Source: Emcibacter sp. SYSU 3D8
GTDB lineage: Bacteria; Pseudomonadota; Alphaproteobacteria; SMXS01
Assembly (NCBI RefSeq): GCF_039655875.1
Contig: NZ_JBBYXK010000002.1
Coordinates: 682,001 to 746,000 of the forward strand
Length of the DNA: 64,000 bases
Direction: 5' to 3'
Below the pieces are notes generated by a model. That model made no database searches. It was given only the letters and a program-made list of their open reading frames with translations, and was not told the DNA's origin. The position numbers and the translations under genes were made by a program. Shown in pieces: positions 8,876-18,436 of this stretch. Positions within the stretch are counted from its first letter, which is position 1. Every line of letters begins with the position of its first letter.

Positions 8876-10000
8876 ATGACCCGGACGCTGTCGCGCGGGG
8901 TCTTCGTCGTGCTCGTTCTCGCGGCGGCCGGCTTCTATGGCTGGAGCGGCTGGCGCGAATACCGGGAGCAAAGCACGCCGGTGGCGGCCGAGACCTTCAA
9001 GAAGCCCGACATTCCCTATGCGCCCACGCCGCAGATCGTGGTCGAGCGCATGCTGGAGGCGGCCAAGCTCGAGCGCGGCGACGTTTTGTACGACCTGGGC
9101 TCGGGCGACGGCCGGATCGTCATCAAGGCGGCGCTCAGCTTTGGCGTCAGGGCGGACGGCTTCGAACTCGACCCCAAGCTGGTCGAACAGTCGCGGGCGG
9201 CGGCACGGGAAGCCGGGCTGGAGAACAAGGTCACCTTCCTGCGCCGCGACATCCTGACCCTTGACCTGCAGGACGCCGACGTCATCACCTTGTCGCTCAG
9301 CCGCGACCTGAACCGCAAGCTGCTGCCCCAGCTGGAAAGGCTGAAGCCCGGCGCACGCATCGTCAGTCACGACTGGGGCCTGGGCGACTATGTGCCCGAG
9401 AAGCTGATCCGGTTCGCGCCCGAGGTCGAAGGCGGCCGCGAGCATCTGATCTATGTCTACACCACGCCGCTGAAGACCGCCTCGGCGGCAACGGCCGTGG
9501 ACCGGCCCGATACCGCCGGCATCAACTTCGTGCCGACGCCCGAGCCGGTCGCCGAGGAAATGCTGGTGATGGCGCGCGTGATGCCGCACGAGACCGTCTA
9601 CGACCTGGGATCGGGCGATGGCCGTATCCTGATCGCGGCCGCGCGAAAATACGGCGCGAAGGCGGTCGGCTACGAGATCAATCCCAGGCTGGTGGAAGAA
9701 TCGCGCGAGCGCATCAAGGCGCTGGGCCTCGGCAAGAAGATCGAGGTGCGCGAGGGCAATCTGTTCGAGGCCGATCTGAGCCAGGCCGACGTCGTGACGC
9801 TCTATCTGAGCCCGACCATGAATGCCAAGCTGCTGCCCCAGTTCGACCGGATGAAGCCCGGATCGCGCATCGTCAGTCACGATTTCGACATTCCCGGCAT
9901 CCGCCACCAGACCGTTGTCAAGGTGACGCCGGGCGGTGCATACAAGCGCGAGAGGACTATCTATCTGTGGACCACGCCGCTCGAGCGCGTGAAGAACTAG
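8876..10000 (+). CDS. Membrane-anchored protein with two tandem class I methyltransferase domains
   Basis: A 374-residue protein. An N-terminal hydrophobic anchor (about 8-24) precedes two homologous Rossmann-type SAM-binding domains. Domain A (about 45-200) has DLGSGDGRIV starting at Asp73; domain B (about 216-374) has DLGSGDGRIL starting at Asp243, a repeat period of 170 residues. Both copies share the lead-in (APTP / VPTP), an acidic FELDP / YEINP turn, and a closing KPG-RIVSHD strand. The single-domain relatives resemble FAM173-type lysine methyltransferases (ATPSCKMT/ANTKMT), which are also membrane-anchored. ATG 8876 is chosen over an earlier in-frame start inside the preceding gene. 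Both SAM motifs look intact. Confidence 0.88.
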   Translation: MTRTLSRGVFVVLVLAAAGFYGWSGWREYREQSTPVAAETFKKPDIPYAPTPQIVVERMLEAAKLERGDVLYDLGSGDGRIVIKAALSFGVRADGFELDPKLVEQSRAAAREAGLENKVTFLRRDILTLDLQDADVITLSLSRDLNRKLLPQLERLKPGARIVSHDWGLGDYVPEKLIRFAPEVEGGREHLIYVYTTPLKTASAATAVDRPDTAGINFVPTPEPVAEEMLVMARVMPHETVYDLGSGDGRILIAAARKYGAKAVGYEINPRLVEESRERIKALGLGKKIEVREGNLFEADLSQADVVTLYLSPTMNAKLLPQFDRMKPGSRIVSHDFDIPGIRHQTVVKVTPGGAYKRERTIYLWTTPLERVKN

Positions 10001-10016
10001 ATCTAGGGAACCAGCC

Positions 10017-11387
10017 ATGAGCGTGATGCAGGCCATCAACCCGGCGAGCGGCGACGTGATCGCCACCTACCAGCAGCACAGTGCCGGCGAGGTAACCCAG
10101 ATGGCCGACAATGCGGGCCGCGCCTTCACCGGCTGGGCGGCGACCGCCATCGACGATCGCGCCGCGCTGCTGCCGCGCCTCGCGGCCGTGCTGGAGGCCA
10201 ACAAGGAGCGCTACGCCCGGCTGATGACCGCCGAGATGGGCAAGCCGATCCGGGAAGCACGCGCCGAAATCGAGAAATGCGCCTGGGCCTGCCGCTATTA
10301 TGCCGAGCACGGTCCGGCCTATCTGGCTGATGACATTGTCCGGACCGATGCGCACAAGGCGTTCGTGGCGTTCCGCCCGCTGGGCGTGGTGCTGGCCGTG
10401 ATGCCCTGGAACTTTCCGTTCTGGCAGGTGCTGCGCTTCGCCATCCCCAGCCTGCTGGCGGGCAACGCGGCCCTGCTGAAACACGCCTCCAACGTGCCCG
10501 GCTCGGCGCTTGCCATCGAGGAGGCGCTGCGCGAGGCGGGCCTGCCGGACGACGTGTTCCAGACATTGATGATTCCCAGCACCATGGTCGAGGGCGTGAT
10601 CAGGCACGGCGCCGTGCGTGCGGTCACCCTGACCGGCAGCAACGCCGCAGGCCGGGCCATCGCCTCGGTGGCGGGCGAGTGCCTGAAGAAAAGCGTGCTG
10701 GAGTTGGGCGGCAGCGATCCATTCGTGGTGCTGGAAGATGCCGATCTGGACAAGGCCGCCGAAGCGGGTGCGGCGAGCCGGCTGTTCAACACCGGCCAGG
10801 CCTGCATCGCCGCCAAGCGGTTCATCGTCGTCGACAGCGTCGCCAAGCAGTTCGAGGAAAAGCTGGCCGAGCGCATGCTGGCCCGCAAGATGGGCGACCC
10901 CATGGACGAGTCGGTGGCGCTGGGCGCACTGGCCCGCGCCGATCTGCGCGACGAGCTGCACGGCCAGGTCGAGCGCAGCCTGAAGGATGGCGCCCGCAAC
11001 ATCCTGGGCGGCGCCATCCCCAACGAGCCCGGCGCGTTCTATCCCGCCACCATCCTGAACGGCGTCGAGAAGGGCATGCCCGCCTTCGACGAGGAGCTGT
11101 TCGGACCGGTCGCGTCGATCATGACTGCCAGGAACGAGGACGATGCGCTGGCGATCGCCAACGACACGCCCTATGGGCTGGGCGCGGCCGTGTTCACCGA
11201 GGACCGCAAGCGAGGCGAGCGCATCGCCCGCGACCATTTCGACGCCGGCGTCTGTTTCGTCAACGACTTCGTCAAGTCCGACCCCCGCCTGCCGTTCGGC
11301 GGCGTCAAGGAAAGCGGCTATGGCCGCGAGCTCGGCATCTTCGGCATCCGCGAGTTCACCAATATCAAGACGGTGGTGGTGGCTTAG
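10017..11387 (+). CDS. NAD(P)-dependent succinate-semialdehyde dehydrogenase-like ALDH
   Basis: Aldehyde dehydrogenase of 456 residues, the short Sad/YneI-like form. The cofactor loop MPWNFPFWQVLRFA, general base Glu229 (LELGGSDP) and nucleophile Cys263 (NTGQACIAAKRF) are all present, as is the end motif PFGGVKESGYGRELG. It oxidises an aldehyde such as succinate semialdehyde to the acid. ATG 10017 lies 16 bases after the methyltransferase gene, suggesting one transcript. The precise aldehyde cannot be inferred. Confidence 0.92.
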   Translation: MSVMQAINPASGDVIATYQQHSAGEVTQMADNAGRAFTGWAATAIDDRAALLPRLAAVLEANKERYARLMTAEMGKPIREARAEIEKCAWACRYYAEHGPAYLADDIVRTDAHKAFVAFRPLGVVLAVMPWNFPFWQVLRFAIPSLLAGNAALLKHASNVPGSALAIEEALREAGLPDDVFQTLMIPSTMVEGVIRHGAVRAVTLTGSNAAGRAIASVAGECLKKSVLELGGSDPFVVLEDADLDKAAEAGAASRLFNTGQACIAAKRFIVVDSVAKQFEEKLAERMLARKMGDPMDESVALGALARADLRDELHGQVERSLKDGARNILGGAIPNEPGAFYPATILNGVEKGMPAFDEELFGPVASIMTARNEDDALAIANDTPYGLGAAVFTEDRKRGERIARDHFDAGVCFVNDFVKSDPRLPFGGVKESGYGRELGIFGIREFTNIKTVVVA

Positions 11388-11486
11388 GGCGGCAATCGCT
11401 CCACAGGCCATTTTGCCCGTTTACCACCGCATCACGCGGCTCTATCGTGTGTAACCATATGGTAACAGCGTTAGGGAGACGCGGGG

Positions 11487-13154
11487 ATGGCGCAGGCTGA
11501 TATCGTGATCAGGAACGGGTTGATCGTCGACGGATCGGGCGGCAAGCCGTTCGCGGGCGACGTCGCCATCGCGGATGGCCGGATCCTGGCCGTCGGCAGC
11601 TTCGCCGGCGAGGCGAAGCAGACCATCGACGCGGCCGGCAAGGTGATCGCGCCGGGCTTCATCGACATTCACACCCATTACGACCCGCAGCTGTGCTGGG
11701 ACCGGCTGGCGACGCCGTCGCTGGAGCATGGCTGCACCACCGTGGTGATCGGCAATTGCTCGCTGTCGGTGGCGCCGATCCGCGACAAGGCGGCGGCGCA
11801 GAAGCTGGTCTCCATGTTCCGAGTGATCGAGGATATCGGCGACGCCACCTTCGAGGCCGGCGTGCCGTGGTCGTGGGAGAGTTTCCCCGACTATCTCGAC
11901 CATATCTGCCAGGGCCTGGGCATCAATGTGGGCGCGCTGGTCGGTCATTCCGTGCTGCGGCTCTACGTCATGGGCGACGCGGCGCAGGAGCGGGCGGCCA
12001 CCGACGCGGAAATCGCCGAGATGGTCCGGTTGCTGAAACAGGCCATGGAGGCCGGCGCCATCGGCCTGTCCACCTCTTATGTGGACGTGGACGAGAACAT
12101 GAAGCCGGTGCCCAGCCGCTACGCCGACATGCGCGAAAAGCTGGCGCTGGCCCGCGCCATGGTGGAAACCGGCCGCGGCGTGATGCAGACCGTGCCGTTC
12201 TTCCTCGATCCGGTGAAACAGATCGAGTGCATCGACGAACTGGCGCAGATTTCCCGCGAGACGGGGATCATGTGCACCTTGGCGCCCATCGTCTACAGCC
12301 CCATGGGGACGCTGTGGCAGGATTCGCTCGACCGGCTGACCGCCGTGCGCGAGGGCGGCGCCAACGTCTATGGCCAGTCCATGCCCCGGCCCTTCGACCT
12401 GAACATGAGACTGTCGGAGAACTCGTTCCTGCTGTTGTCCATGCCCAGCTGGGCCAAGGCACTGAAAATGGGTCTGAGCGCGCGGCTGGAGTACTTCTCC
12501 GACCCGGCCACCCAGGAAATCCTGGTCAAGGAGATGAGCGCGGGCCAGATCATGGCCGCGTTCGGCAATCTGCGGGTGGGCCGCGTCAGCCACCCCGACA
12601 ACAAGCGGTTCGAGAACCGTCCGCTGGCCGAGGTGGCCAGCGAACTGGGCGTTTCCCTGCCGCGCGCCATGATCGACATCGCCCTGCGCGACGATCTCGA
12701 CGCCGAGTTCCAGCTGGTCGGCGCCATCCACGGCGACGAGAATTTCGTGGCGAAGATCCTCGACCATCCGGCCTGCCTGGTCGGCGCGTCGGACGCCGGC
12801 GCCCACATCGCCCAGTTCTGCGGCGCGGGCGACACCTGCTACATGCTGTCGCGCCATGTCCGCGATCGGGGCGACATGAGTCTGGAGCGCGCCGTCCACC
12901 GAATGACCAAGGAAGTGGCCGACGCCTGGGGCATCGGCGACCGGGGCCTGCTGAAGCCGGGCATGGCGGCCGACGTGGTGGTGTTCGATCCCGCTACCAT
13001 CGACCGGGGCGAGGAGATCTTCGTGCACGATGTGCCGGGCAACGCCAACCGCTATATCCGCCACCCCACCGGGATCGACGCGGTGATCGTCAACGGCGCG
13101 TTGACGGTGCGGGACGGCGGCTACACCGCCGCGCGGGCCGGGCTGATCGTCTGA
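11487..13154 (+). CDS. Amidohydrolase, N-acyl-D-amino-acid deacylase (D-aminoacylase) family
   Basis: A 555-residue zinc amidohydrolase. An N-terminal beta-sandwich strand set (VIRNGLIVDGSG) leads to the metal motif GFIDIHTHYDPQ, and the C-terminus returns to the sandwich with KPGMAADVVVFDP and VNGALTVRDG. The region GASDAGAHIAQFC (about 432-444) holds the conserved late aspartate. These features define the D-aminoacylase / N-acyl-D-glutamate deacylase group of the urease superfamily. It starts at ATG 11487 with GGGAGACG upstream. It converges on the signalling operon, ending 4 bases from it. Confidence 0.9.
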   Translation: MAQADIVIRNGLIVDGSGGKPFAGDVAIADGRILAVGSFAGEAKQTIDAAGKVIAPGFIDIHTHYDPQLCWDRLATPSLEHGCTTVVIGNCSLSVAPIRDKAAAQKLVSMFRVIEDIGDATFEAGVPWSWESFPDYLDHICQGLGINVGALVGHSVLRLYVMGDAAQERAATDAEIAEMVRLLKQAMEAGAIGLSTSYVDVDENMKPVPSRYADMREKLALARAMVETGRGVMQTVPFFLDPVKQIECIDELAQISRETGIMCTLAPIVYSPMGTLWQDSLDRLTAVREGGANVYGQSMPRPFDLNMRLSENSFLLLSMPSWAKALKMGLSARLEYFSDPATQEILVKEMSAGQIMAAFGNLRVGRVSHPDNKRFENRPLAEVASELGVSLPRAMIDIALRDDLDAEFQLVGAIHGDENFVAKILDHPACLVGASDAGAHIAQFCGAGDTCYMLSRHVRDRGDMSLERAVHRMTKEVADAWGIGDRGLLKPGMAADVVVFDPATIDRGEEIFVHDVPGNANRYIRHPTGIDAVIVNGALTVRDGGYTAARAGLIV

Positions 13155-13158
13155 GGGA

Positions 13159-15231
13159 TCAGTCGGCGCCGTCGAGGGCGCGGCGTACGGCTTCCAGCAG
13201 GCGCTGGCGCGTATACGGCTTCTGCAGGAAATTCCAGCCCTCGCGCAGCGACAATTCGCGTCCGGCGACGTCGCCGCTGTAACCGCTGGTGTAGATCACC
13301 TTGAGCCTGGGGTCCCTTGACTGGAGCCTGGACGCCAGTTCGCGGCCGTTGATGCCCTCGGGCATCACCAGATCGGTGAACAGAAGGGAAAACGGGCGCT
13401 CGCGCCGCTCCCAGACCTCCAGCGCCTCCACGCCGCTCGCCGCTTCGTGAACTGCATAGCCCTGCCGCTCGAGCAGCGCCCGCGTGATGACACGCACGCT
13501 GATCTCGTCCTCGACCAGCAGGATGTTTTCCGTACCGGCAGCCGTCGGCGCCGGCGCCGGCGCCGCGCTCTCGCCCGGCACCGTGTCCGACGCGGCGAAC
13601 GGCAGGTAGACATGGAATGTGGTGCCCTTGCCGACCTGGCTTTCAACCGTCACCCATCCGCCGTGCTGGCGGACGATGCCAAACACCGTGGCAAGGCCAA
13701 GACCGGTGCCTTTCCCGGCTTCCTTGGTCGTGAAGAACGGATCGAAGATGCGGGTCAGGTTGTCGGGCGCGATACCGATGCCGGTGTCGGCGACGCTGAG
13801 GCGGACGTGGCGGCCGGCCACCGCGCCTTCGATGCCGGCGGCATCCTCGGCTGTCACATCGCTGATCCTTGTGGCCACCGTGATCCGGCCGCCCGACGGC
13901 ATCGCGTCGCGGGCATTGACCACCAGATTGAGCAGCACCTGGTCCAGCATGCCCGCATCGGCCCGTACCGCCAGCGGCGCATCATGGAGTTTCAGGTGCA
14001 ACCGGACGTCGTCGCCCAGCAACCGGTTCAGCATCCTGCCCAGACTGGTCACCGCGCGGTTGATATCGAGCGACCGCGACTGCAGCACTTGGCGGCGGCT
14101 GAAGGCGAGCAACTGGCGAGTAAGGTTGGCGGCCCGTTCCGCCGCGCCGCGGATGTCGTCCAGATAGCCGGAGGCTTCAGCGGGCAGTTCCTCCGCCATG
14201 CAGGCCATTTCGGCCTGCATCATGATGGCCGCCAGGATGTTGTTGAAATCGTGCGCGACGCCGCCGGCGAGCCGGCCGATGGCCTCCATCTTCTGGGCCT
14301 GGCGAAATTCCTCTTCCAGCTGGCGGCGCTCGGTGATGTCCTCGGCCATCCCGACCATCTGGATGATTTCGCCGGAAGACGTGCGCACCGGAAACGCCCG
14401 GTCGTGAATCCACCGCTGGGTGCCGTCCGGACGGCGGATCCGATAGGTCTCGTCGTAGGTCGCGCCGCTGTGCTGTTCGGCCGCCGCGGCGTCGACCCGC
14501 TCACGATCATCCTCGTGGACCGCGTCGAGCCACAGGGCCGGCGATTGGTAGAGGTCCTCGCACGGGCGCCCCCAGATACGTTCGAAAGCCGGGCTGACGT
14601 AAATCATTCGGGATTTGGGCGGGTCGGTGATCCAGAACACCTCATCGATGGTTTCGGCCACCAGCCGGAATCGCTGCTCGCTTTCGCGCAGCGACGCCTC
14701 GACGGCCTTGCGCTCGGCAATGTCCGTCTCGAGCGTCCGATTGGTCTGTTCAAGCTGAAGGCTCTTTTCCTCGAGCTTGCGGATCAGGGTCTTGCTGTAG
14801 AGCTTGAGGATGGAATCCTCGTCGGCCTTCGGCTCTTTCGGGCGCGGCGTGCCGGACCGGGCCGGGCCGGATTCGACTTGGCGCAGCGTCGCGATGAAAT
14901 CCTCCGGCTCGGCGGGTTTCATGATGAACGCGTCCGCGCCCAGATCCATGGCCAGCGTCTCGTCGTCGGCCTCCGTGTAGGTGGCGGTGTAGACGATGAA
15001 CGGCACGGCGCTCAGGCGCGGATCCGCCTTCCAGTGGCGCAGCAGCGTATAGCCGTCCATCACCGGCATCAGCAGGTCGGACACGACGATGTCAGGGAGG
15101 GACTGCCGCGCCAGGACCAGCGCCTCGGCACCGTGCCGGGCGGCAACGACGTCGTATCCCACACCCTCGAGCAGGGCCTTCAGGTAGTAGAGGTTGTCCT
15201 CCTTATCGTCGACGACGAGGATCGTGGTCAT
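13159..15231 (-). CDS. Hybrid histidine kinase: REC-PAS-HisKA-HATPase-REC
   Basis: A 690-residue soluble hybrid sensor kinase. Order: N-terminal receiver with phospho-acceptor Asp52 (VVSDLLMPVMDG), a coiled linker rich in Leu/Glu, a PAS domain (about 215-310), HisKA with His327 (AHDFNNILAA), an HATPase_c domain with GKGTGLGLATVFGIV, and a C-terminal receiver with Asp620 (LLFTDLVMPEG). No membrane segment. The AHDFNN H-box belongs to the HisKA type common in PAS hybrid kinases. Its ATG (15231) overlaps the stop of the receiver gene as ATGA, so translation is coupled. Having receivers at both ends lets it take phosphate from one partner and pass it on. Confidence 0.93.
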   Translation of the reverse strand: MTTILVVDDKEDNLYYLKALLEGVGYDVVAARHGAEALVLARQSLPDIVVSDLLMPVMDGYTLLRHWKADPRLSAVPFIVYTATYTEADDETLAMDLGADAFIMKPAEPEDFIATLRQVESGPARSGTPRPKEPKADEDSILKLYSKTLIRKLEEKSLQLEQTNRTLETDIAERKAVEASLRESEQRFRLVAETIDEVFWITDPPKSRMIYVSPAFERIWGRPCEDLYQSPALWLDAVHEDDRERVDAAAAEQHSGATYDETYRIRRPDGTQRWIHDRAFPVRTSSGEIIQMVGMAEDITERRQLEEEFRQAQKMEAIGRLAGGVAHDFNNILAAIMMQAEMACMAEELPAEASGYLDDIRGAAERAANLTRQLLAFSRRQVLQSRSLDINRAVTSLGRMLNRLLGDDVRLHLKLHDAPLAVRADAGMLDQVLLNLVVNARDAMPSGGRITVATRISDVTAEDAAGIEGAVAGRHVRLSVADTGIGIAPDNLTRIFDPFFTTKEAGKGTGLGLATVFGIVRQHGGWVTVESQVGKGTTFHVYLPFAASDTVPGESAAPAPAPTAAGTENILLVEDEISVRVITRALLERQGYAVHEAASGVEALEVWERRERPFSLLFTDLVMPEGINGRELASRLQSRDPRLKVIYTSGYSGDVAGRELSLREGWNFLQKPYTRQRLLEAVRRALDGAD

Positions 15232-15620
15232 GGAATCCTCGTGCCGGCCCGGCCCGGCGGTGCGACCTGTTCGATTTCGGCGACGAAGGTCTCCGGGTTG
15301 ATCGGCTTTTCGATATAACCGTCGCACCCAGCCTCCAGCGACTTCTCGCGGTCACCGACCATCGCATAGGAGGTGACGGCGATGATGGGCGTGGCGTCCA
15401 AAGCCGGCATCTGGCGCAAGACGCGGGCGACCTGGTGTCCGTCCATGCCGGGCAGCTGGATATCGAGCAGGATCAGGTCCGGCACCGTTTCCGCGGCCAG
15501 AGCAATGCCTTTCAGTCCGTTCTCGGCCATGGACACCGCATAGCCATTCCGCACCAGCAGGAAACTGGTCAGATAGCGATTCTGCTCATTGTCCTCGATC
15601 AGCAGGACAGTTCGGCTCAC
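15228..15620 (-). CDS. Single-domain response regulator (CheY/DivK-like)
   Basis: A 130-residue receiver without an output domain. The acidic pocket (LLIEDNEQN), phospho-acceptor Asp53 (LILLDIQLPGMDGHQ), the switch threonine (VTSYAM) and Lys (YIEKPINP) are all present. Overall it looks like DivK-type receivers that relay phosphate or act allosterically. It overlaps its upstream kinase by 4 bases (ATGA at 15617-15620) and its downstream hybrid kinase by 4 bases (15228-15231), so it is physically the middle link of a phosphorelay. Confidence 0.93.
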   Translation of the reverse strand: MSRTVLLIEDNEQNRYLTSFLLVRNGYAVSMAENGLKGIALAAETVPDLILLDIQLPGMDGHQVARVLRQMPALDATPIIAVTSYAMVGDREKSLEAGCDGYIEKPINPETFVAEIEQVAPPGRAGTRIP

Positions 15621-18193
15621 GGCGCTTTCCTTTCCAGCGGGAGAACGACAGAGAACACGCTGCCGCGGCCGGGCTCGCTGTCGACCGCGATGTCGCCGCC
15701 CAGCAATGCCGCCAGACGGCGACAGATCGCCAGACCGAGGCCGGTGCCTTCGTGCTGGCGCGCCAGGCCGGTATCGATCTGCCGGAACGGCTGGAACAAC
15801 GTCGCCAGGTCGGCGGCCGCGATGCCGATGCCGCTGTCCCGCACCCGGATGGTCAGGACCGGTCCGGCGGCGCCTCCCTCGGCAAGGTCGGCCACAAGGG
15901 TCACGCCTCCGGTTTCGGTAAACTTGACCGCATTGTTCAGCAGGTTGAGCATTATCTGCTCGACCCGGCGCCGGTCGCTGGTCATGGCACCCAGCCGCGG
16001 CGAAATGCTGGCGGTCAGGGACAGCCCCTTCTTCTCGGCGAACGGGCGGATCGTATCGACCACGTTCTCAAGCACCGCCGGCAGGTCGAACCTTTCCGTG
16101 CGCACTTCAAGCTGGCCGGCCTCGATCTTGGAAATGTCCAGCACGTCGTTGATCAGCGCCAGCAGGTGACGCGCGCTGCTCCGGACCATGCCCAGCTGCT
16201 TGGCCTGCTCGTCGTTGAGCGGCCCCGCCAGTCCCTGGGCGAGGATGCCGGTAAAGCCGATGATGGAATTGAGCGGCGTGCGCAATTCGTGCGACATGGT
16301 GGCGAGAAACGCGGACTTGATCCTGTCCGCCGACTCCGCCCTGACCAGCGCGACCTCCAGTTCGCCGGTGCGCTCGGCCACCTTCTGCTCGAGCGTCTCG
16401 TTAAGATCGCGCAGCGCCTGCTCGGCACTCTTTCGCTCCGAAATGTCGATTCCCACGCCCACCAGGCAATCCCGTCCATTGTAGGTCACGTGCCGCCCGG
16501 TGAAGTAATAGGGCGTTCTGCGGCCATCCTTGGAGAGGAACGCCGCCTCGACGAAGGAATCGCCTTCGCTGAATACCTCGGAAATGCGCTCGCCCACGCG
16601 CGCCGAATCGTCGGTATCGAAAAAATCCAGCGGATGCATCAGCGCGATTTCGTCGTGCCCATAGCCCGAGACGGTCTCGAAATTGCGGTTCCAGCGCACG
16701 AACCGGCCGCTGCTGTCATAGAAGTAAAGAATTCCCGGCATGCTCTCGATCAGGATTTCCGTGAACCGGCGTTCGTTCTCGGCAAGGGCCGCGGCACGTT
16801 CGCGCTGGGTCTCGGCGTGCATGGCATCGAGCGCCAACGAAATGTCACCGGCTGCCTCCCGCAGCAGCTCGCTTTCCTTGTCGTGGAAAAAATCCTTCTG
16901 TTCCGCATAGACGCACAGCGCCGCGCACACTTCGCCCTGGCTCGAGATGGGAAAGGTAGCCGCCGACTGAAATCCGCTTTTCGCCAGCGCCGGCCACCAC
17001 GGCCTGGTGGCGGGATCCGCCAGCAAATCGTTGCTGACGAACGGTTCGGTAAAGCGGAACCGATAGCCGTCACTCTCGCCGGTGTGCGGTCCGTCGTCGC
17101 CGAACACCTGGATCGAATCGAGCAGACCGGTATCGTCGCCGCACTGGGCGACAGGTGTGAAACTGCCGGTCTCGTCGTTCCGCCAGCCAATCCACGCCAT
17201 GCGGAATCCGCCCAGTTCCACCAGCGCACTGCAGATCCGGCCGCACAGCTCGCCGCTGCTTCCGGTCGCGACGATGGCCTGGTTGACCTCCGTCAGGGCC
17301 GCATGGAGGCGGGACACCCGCTCGAGTTCCCGCTCATGGGCTATCTGGGCCGTGATGTCGCGGGCGATGATCGAGGCGCCGATCATCTGCCCATCGGGGC
17401 TTTTCACCGGTGACGCCGTGATCGACACGTCGATGGTCCTGCCATCCCGGGTGAGCCGCGTGGTTGTGAAATTGTCGATGCGCTCGCCCCGGCGGATGCG
17501 GCGCAGGACGGCGACCTCCTCGTCGCGATGGCTGGGCGGGATCAATGCCAGTACCGAGCTGCCGACGATCTCGTGCGCCTTGTAGCCGAACAGCCGCTCG
17601 GCGCCCTCGTTCCAGTCGGTGACGATGCTGTTCATATCCTTGGCCAGGATGGCGTCGTTCGAGGATTCGACAATCGCCGCCAGACGCGACCCCGCCATGT
17701 CGCCAAAATGCCGGTGGAGCTCGAGCTGGGCCATGACCTGGCGTCCCAGCGCCAGCAACGCGGCACGCTGCCCATCATCGATCTGGCGTGGCACGCGGTC
17801 GGCGACGCACAGGGTGCCCAGCGCATGGCCGTCACCGGTGATCAACGGCGCACCGGCATAAAAGCGGATGCCTGCATCAGGCCCCGCCGGCGGGCTGGCA
17901 AACCTGACGTCCTGGGCAATGTCCGGCACCACGAACACGTCGCGGCCGAGAATCGCATATGCGCAAAGGGCGGTGTCGCGCGGCGCGCTGGCATAGGGGA
18001 CGCCGACACTGGACTTGAGCCATTGACGCGTCGCGTCGACCAGCGACACCATGGCCATGGGCGCGGCGCAAATCCGGGCGGCCAGCGCCGTCAGATCGTC
18101 GAACGCCTGTTCCGGCGGGGTATCAAGCACCCCGTAGCGGCGCAGCGCTTCCAGCCGGGCGGATTCATCAGGTGGATGTGGCGCCGCCATCAT
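15617..18193 (-). CDS. Multi-sensor histidine kinase: GAF-PAS-GAF-PAS-HisKA-HATPase
   Basis: An 858-residue cytoplasmic kinase. GAF 1 spans about 8-160 (family-typical RLEALRRYGVLDTPPEQAFD). PAS 1 (about 170-290) has FGYKAHEIVG, GAF 2 covers about 300-455, and PAS 2 is at about 470-590. A short coiled coil leads into HisKA with His635 (MSHELRTPLNS), then HATPase_c with NLLNNAVKFT and GTGLGLAICRRL. It has no membrane segments, so it senses an internal cue such as redox, light or a small ligand; no chromophore cysteine or heme motif was identified. Two adjacent ATG codons (18193, 18190) are possible starts. First gene of the operon; a 243-base divergent gap to the arsC-like gene should hold the promoter. 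Confidence 0.92.
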   Translation of the reverse strand: MMAAPHPPDESARLEALRRYGVLDTPPEQAFDDLTALAARICAAPMAMVSLVDATRQWLKSSVGVPYASAPRDTALCAYAILGRDVFVVPDIAQDVRFASPPAGPDAGIRFYAGAPLITGDGHALGTLCVADRVPRQIDDGQRAALLALGRQVMAQLELHRHFGDMAGSRLAAIVESSNDAILAKDMNSIVTDWNEGAERLFGYKAHEIVGSSVLALIPPSHRDEEVAVLRRIRRGERIDNFTTTRLTRDGRTIDVSITASPVKSPDGQMIGASIIARDITAQIAHERELERVSRLHAALTEVNQAIVATGSSGELCGRICSALVELGGFRMAWIGWRNDETGSFTPVAQCGDDTGLLDSIQVFGDDGPHTGESDGYRFRFTEPFVSNDLLADPATRPWWPALAKSGFQSAATFPISSQGEVCAALCVYAEQKDFFHDKESELLREAAGDISLALDAMHAETQRERAAALAENERRFTEILIESMPGILYFYDSSGRFVRWNRNFETVSGYGHDEIALMHPLDFFDTDDSARVGERISEVFSEGDSFVEAAFLSKDGRRTPYYFTGRHVTYNGRDCLVGVGIDISERKSAEQALRDLNETLEQKVAERTGELEVALVRAESADRIKSAFLATMSHELRTPLNSIIGFTGILAQGLAGPLNDEQAKQLGMVRSSARHLLALINDVLDISKIEAGQLEVRTERFDLPAVLENVVDTIRPFAEKKGLSLTASISPRLGAMTSDRRRVEQIMLNLLNNAVKFTETGGVTLVADLAEGGAAGPVLTIRVRDSGIGIAAADLATLFQPFRQIDTGLARQHEGTGLGLAICRRLAALLGGDIAVDSEPGRGSVFSVVLPLERKAP

Positions 18194-18436
18194 AGCGTGC
18201 CCGTCCCCGGATCATTTACGCTGGCTGGCGCCATCCCCATCGTGCGGCCTCGTACAATCCCGCTCATCATTACGTCTTACAGGCCTGCTGCCTATCTAAA
18301 GATTCGGCCGGCGCGGCCCCCCGCGAATACCCTGTCAGAAAAAATTCACTGGAATTGGTGCGCGGGTTTCAGAACCATTACCGCCACGGATGGCTGCCGC
18401 ACGGGCGGCACGCCACTATTGTGCCATGAGGTCACC

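Noticed and set aside
13447-15318. 623-residue plus-strand open frame opposite the hybrid kinase
   Set aside because: High GC lowers stop frequency on the opposite strand; composition is that of an antisense shadow and the minus-strand kinase has all signature motifs.
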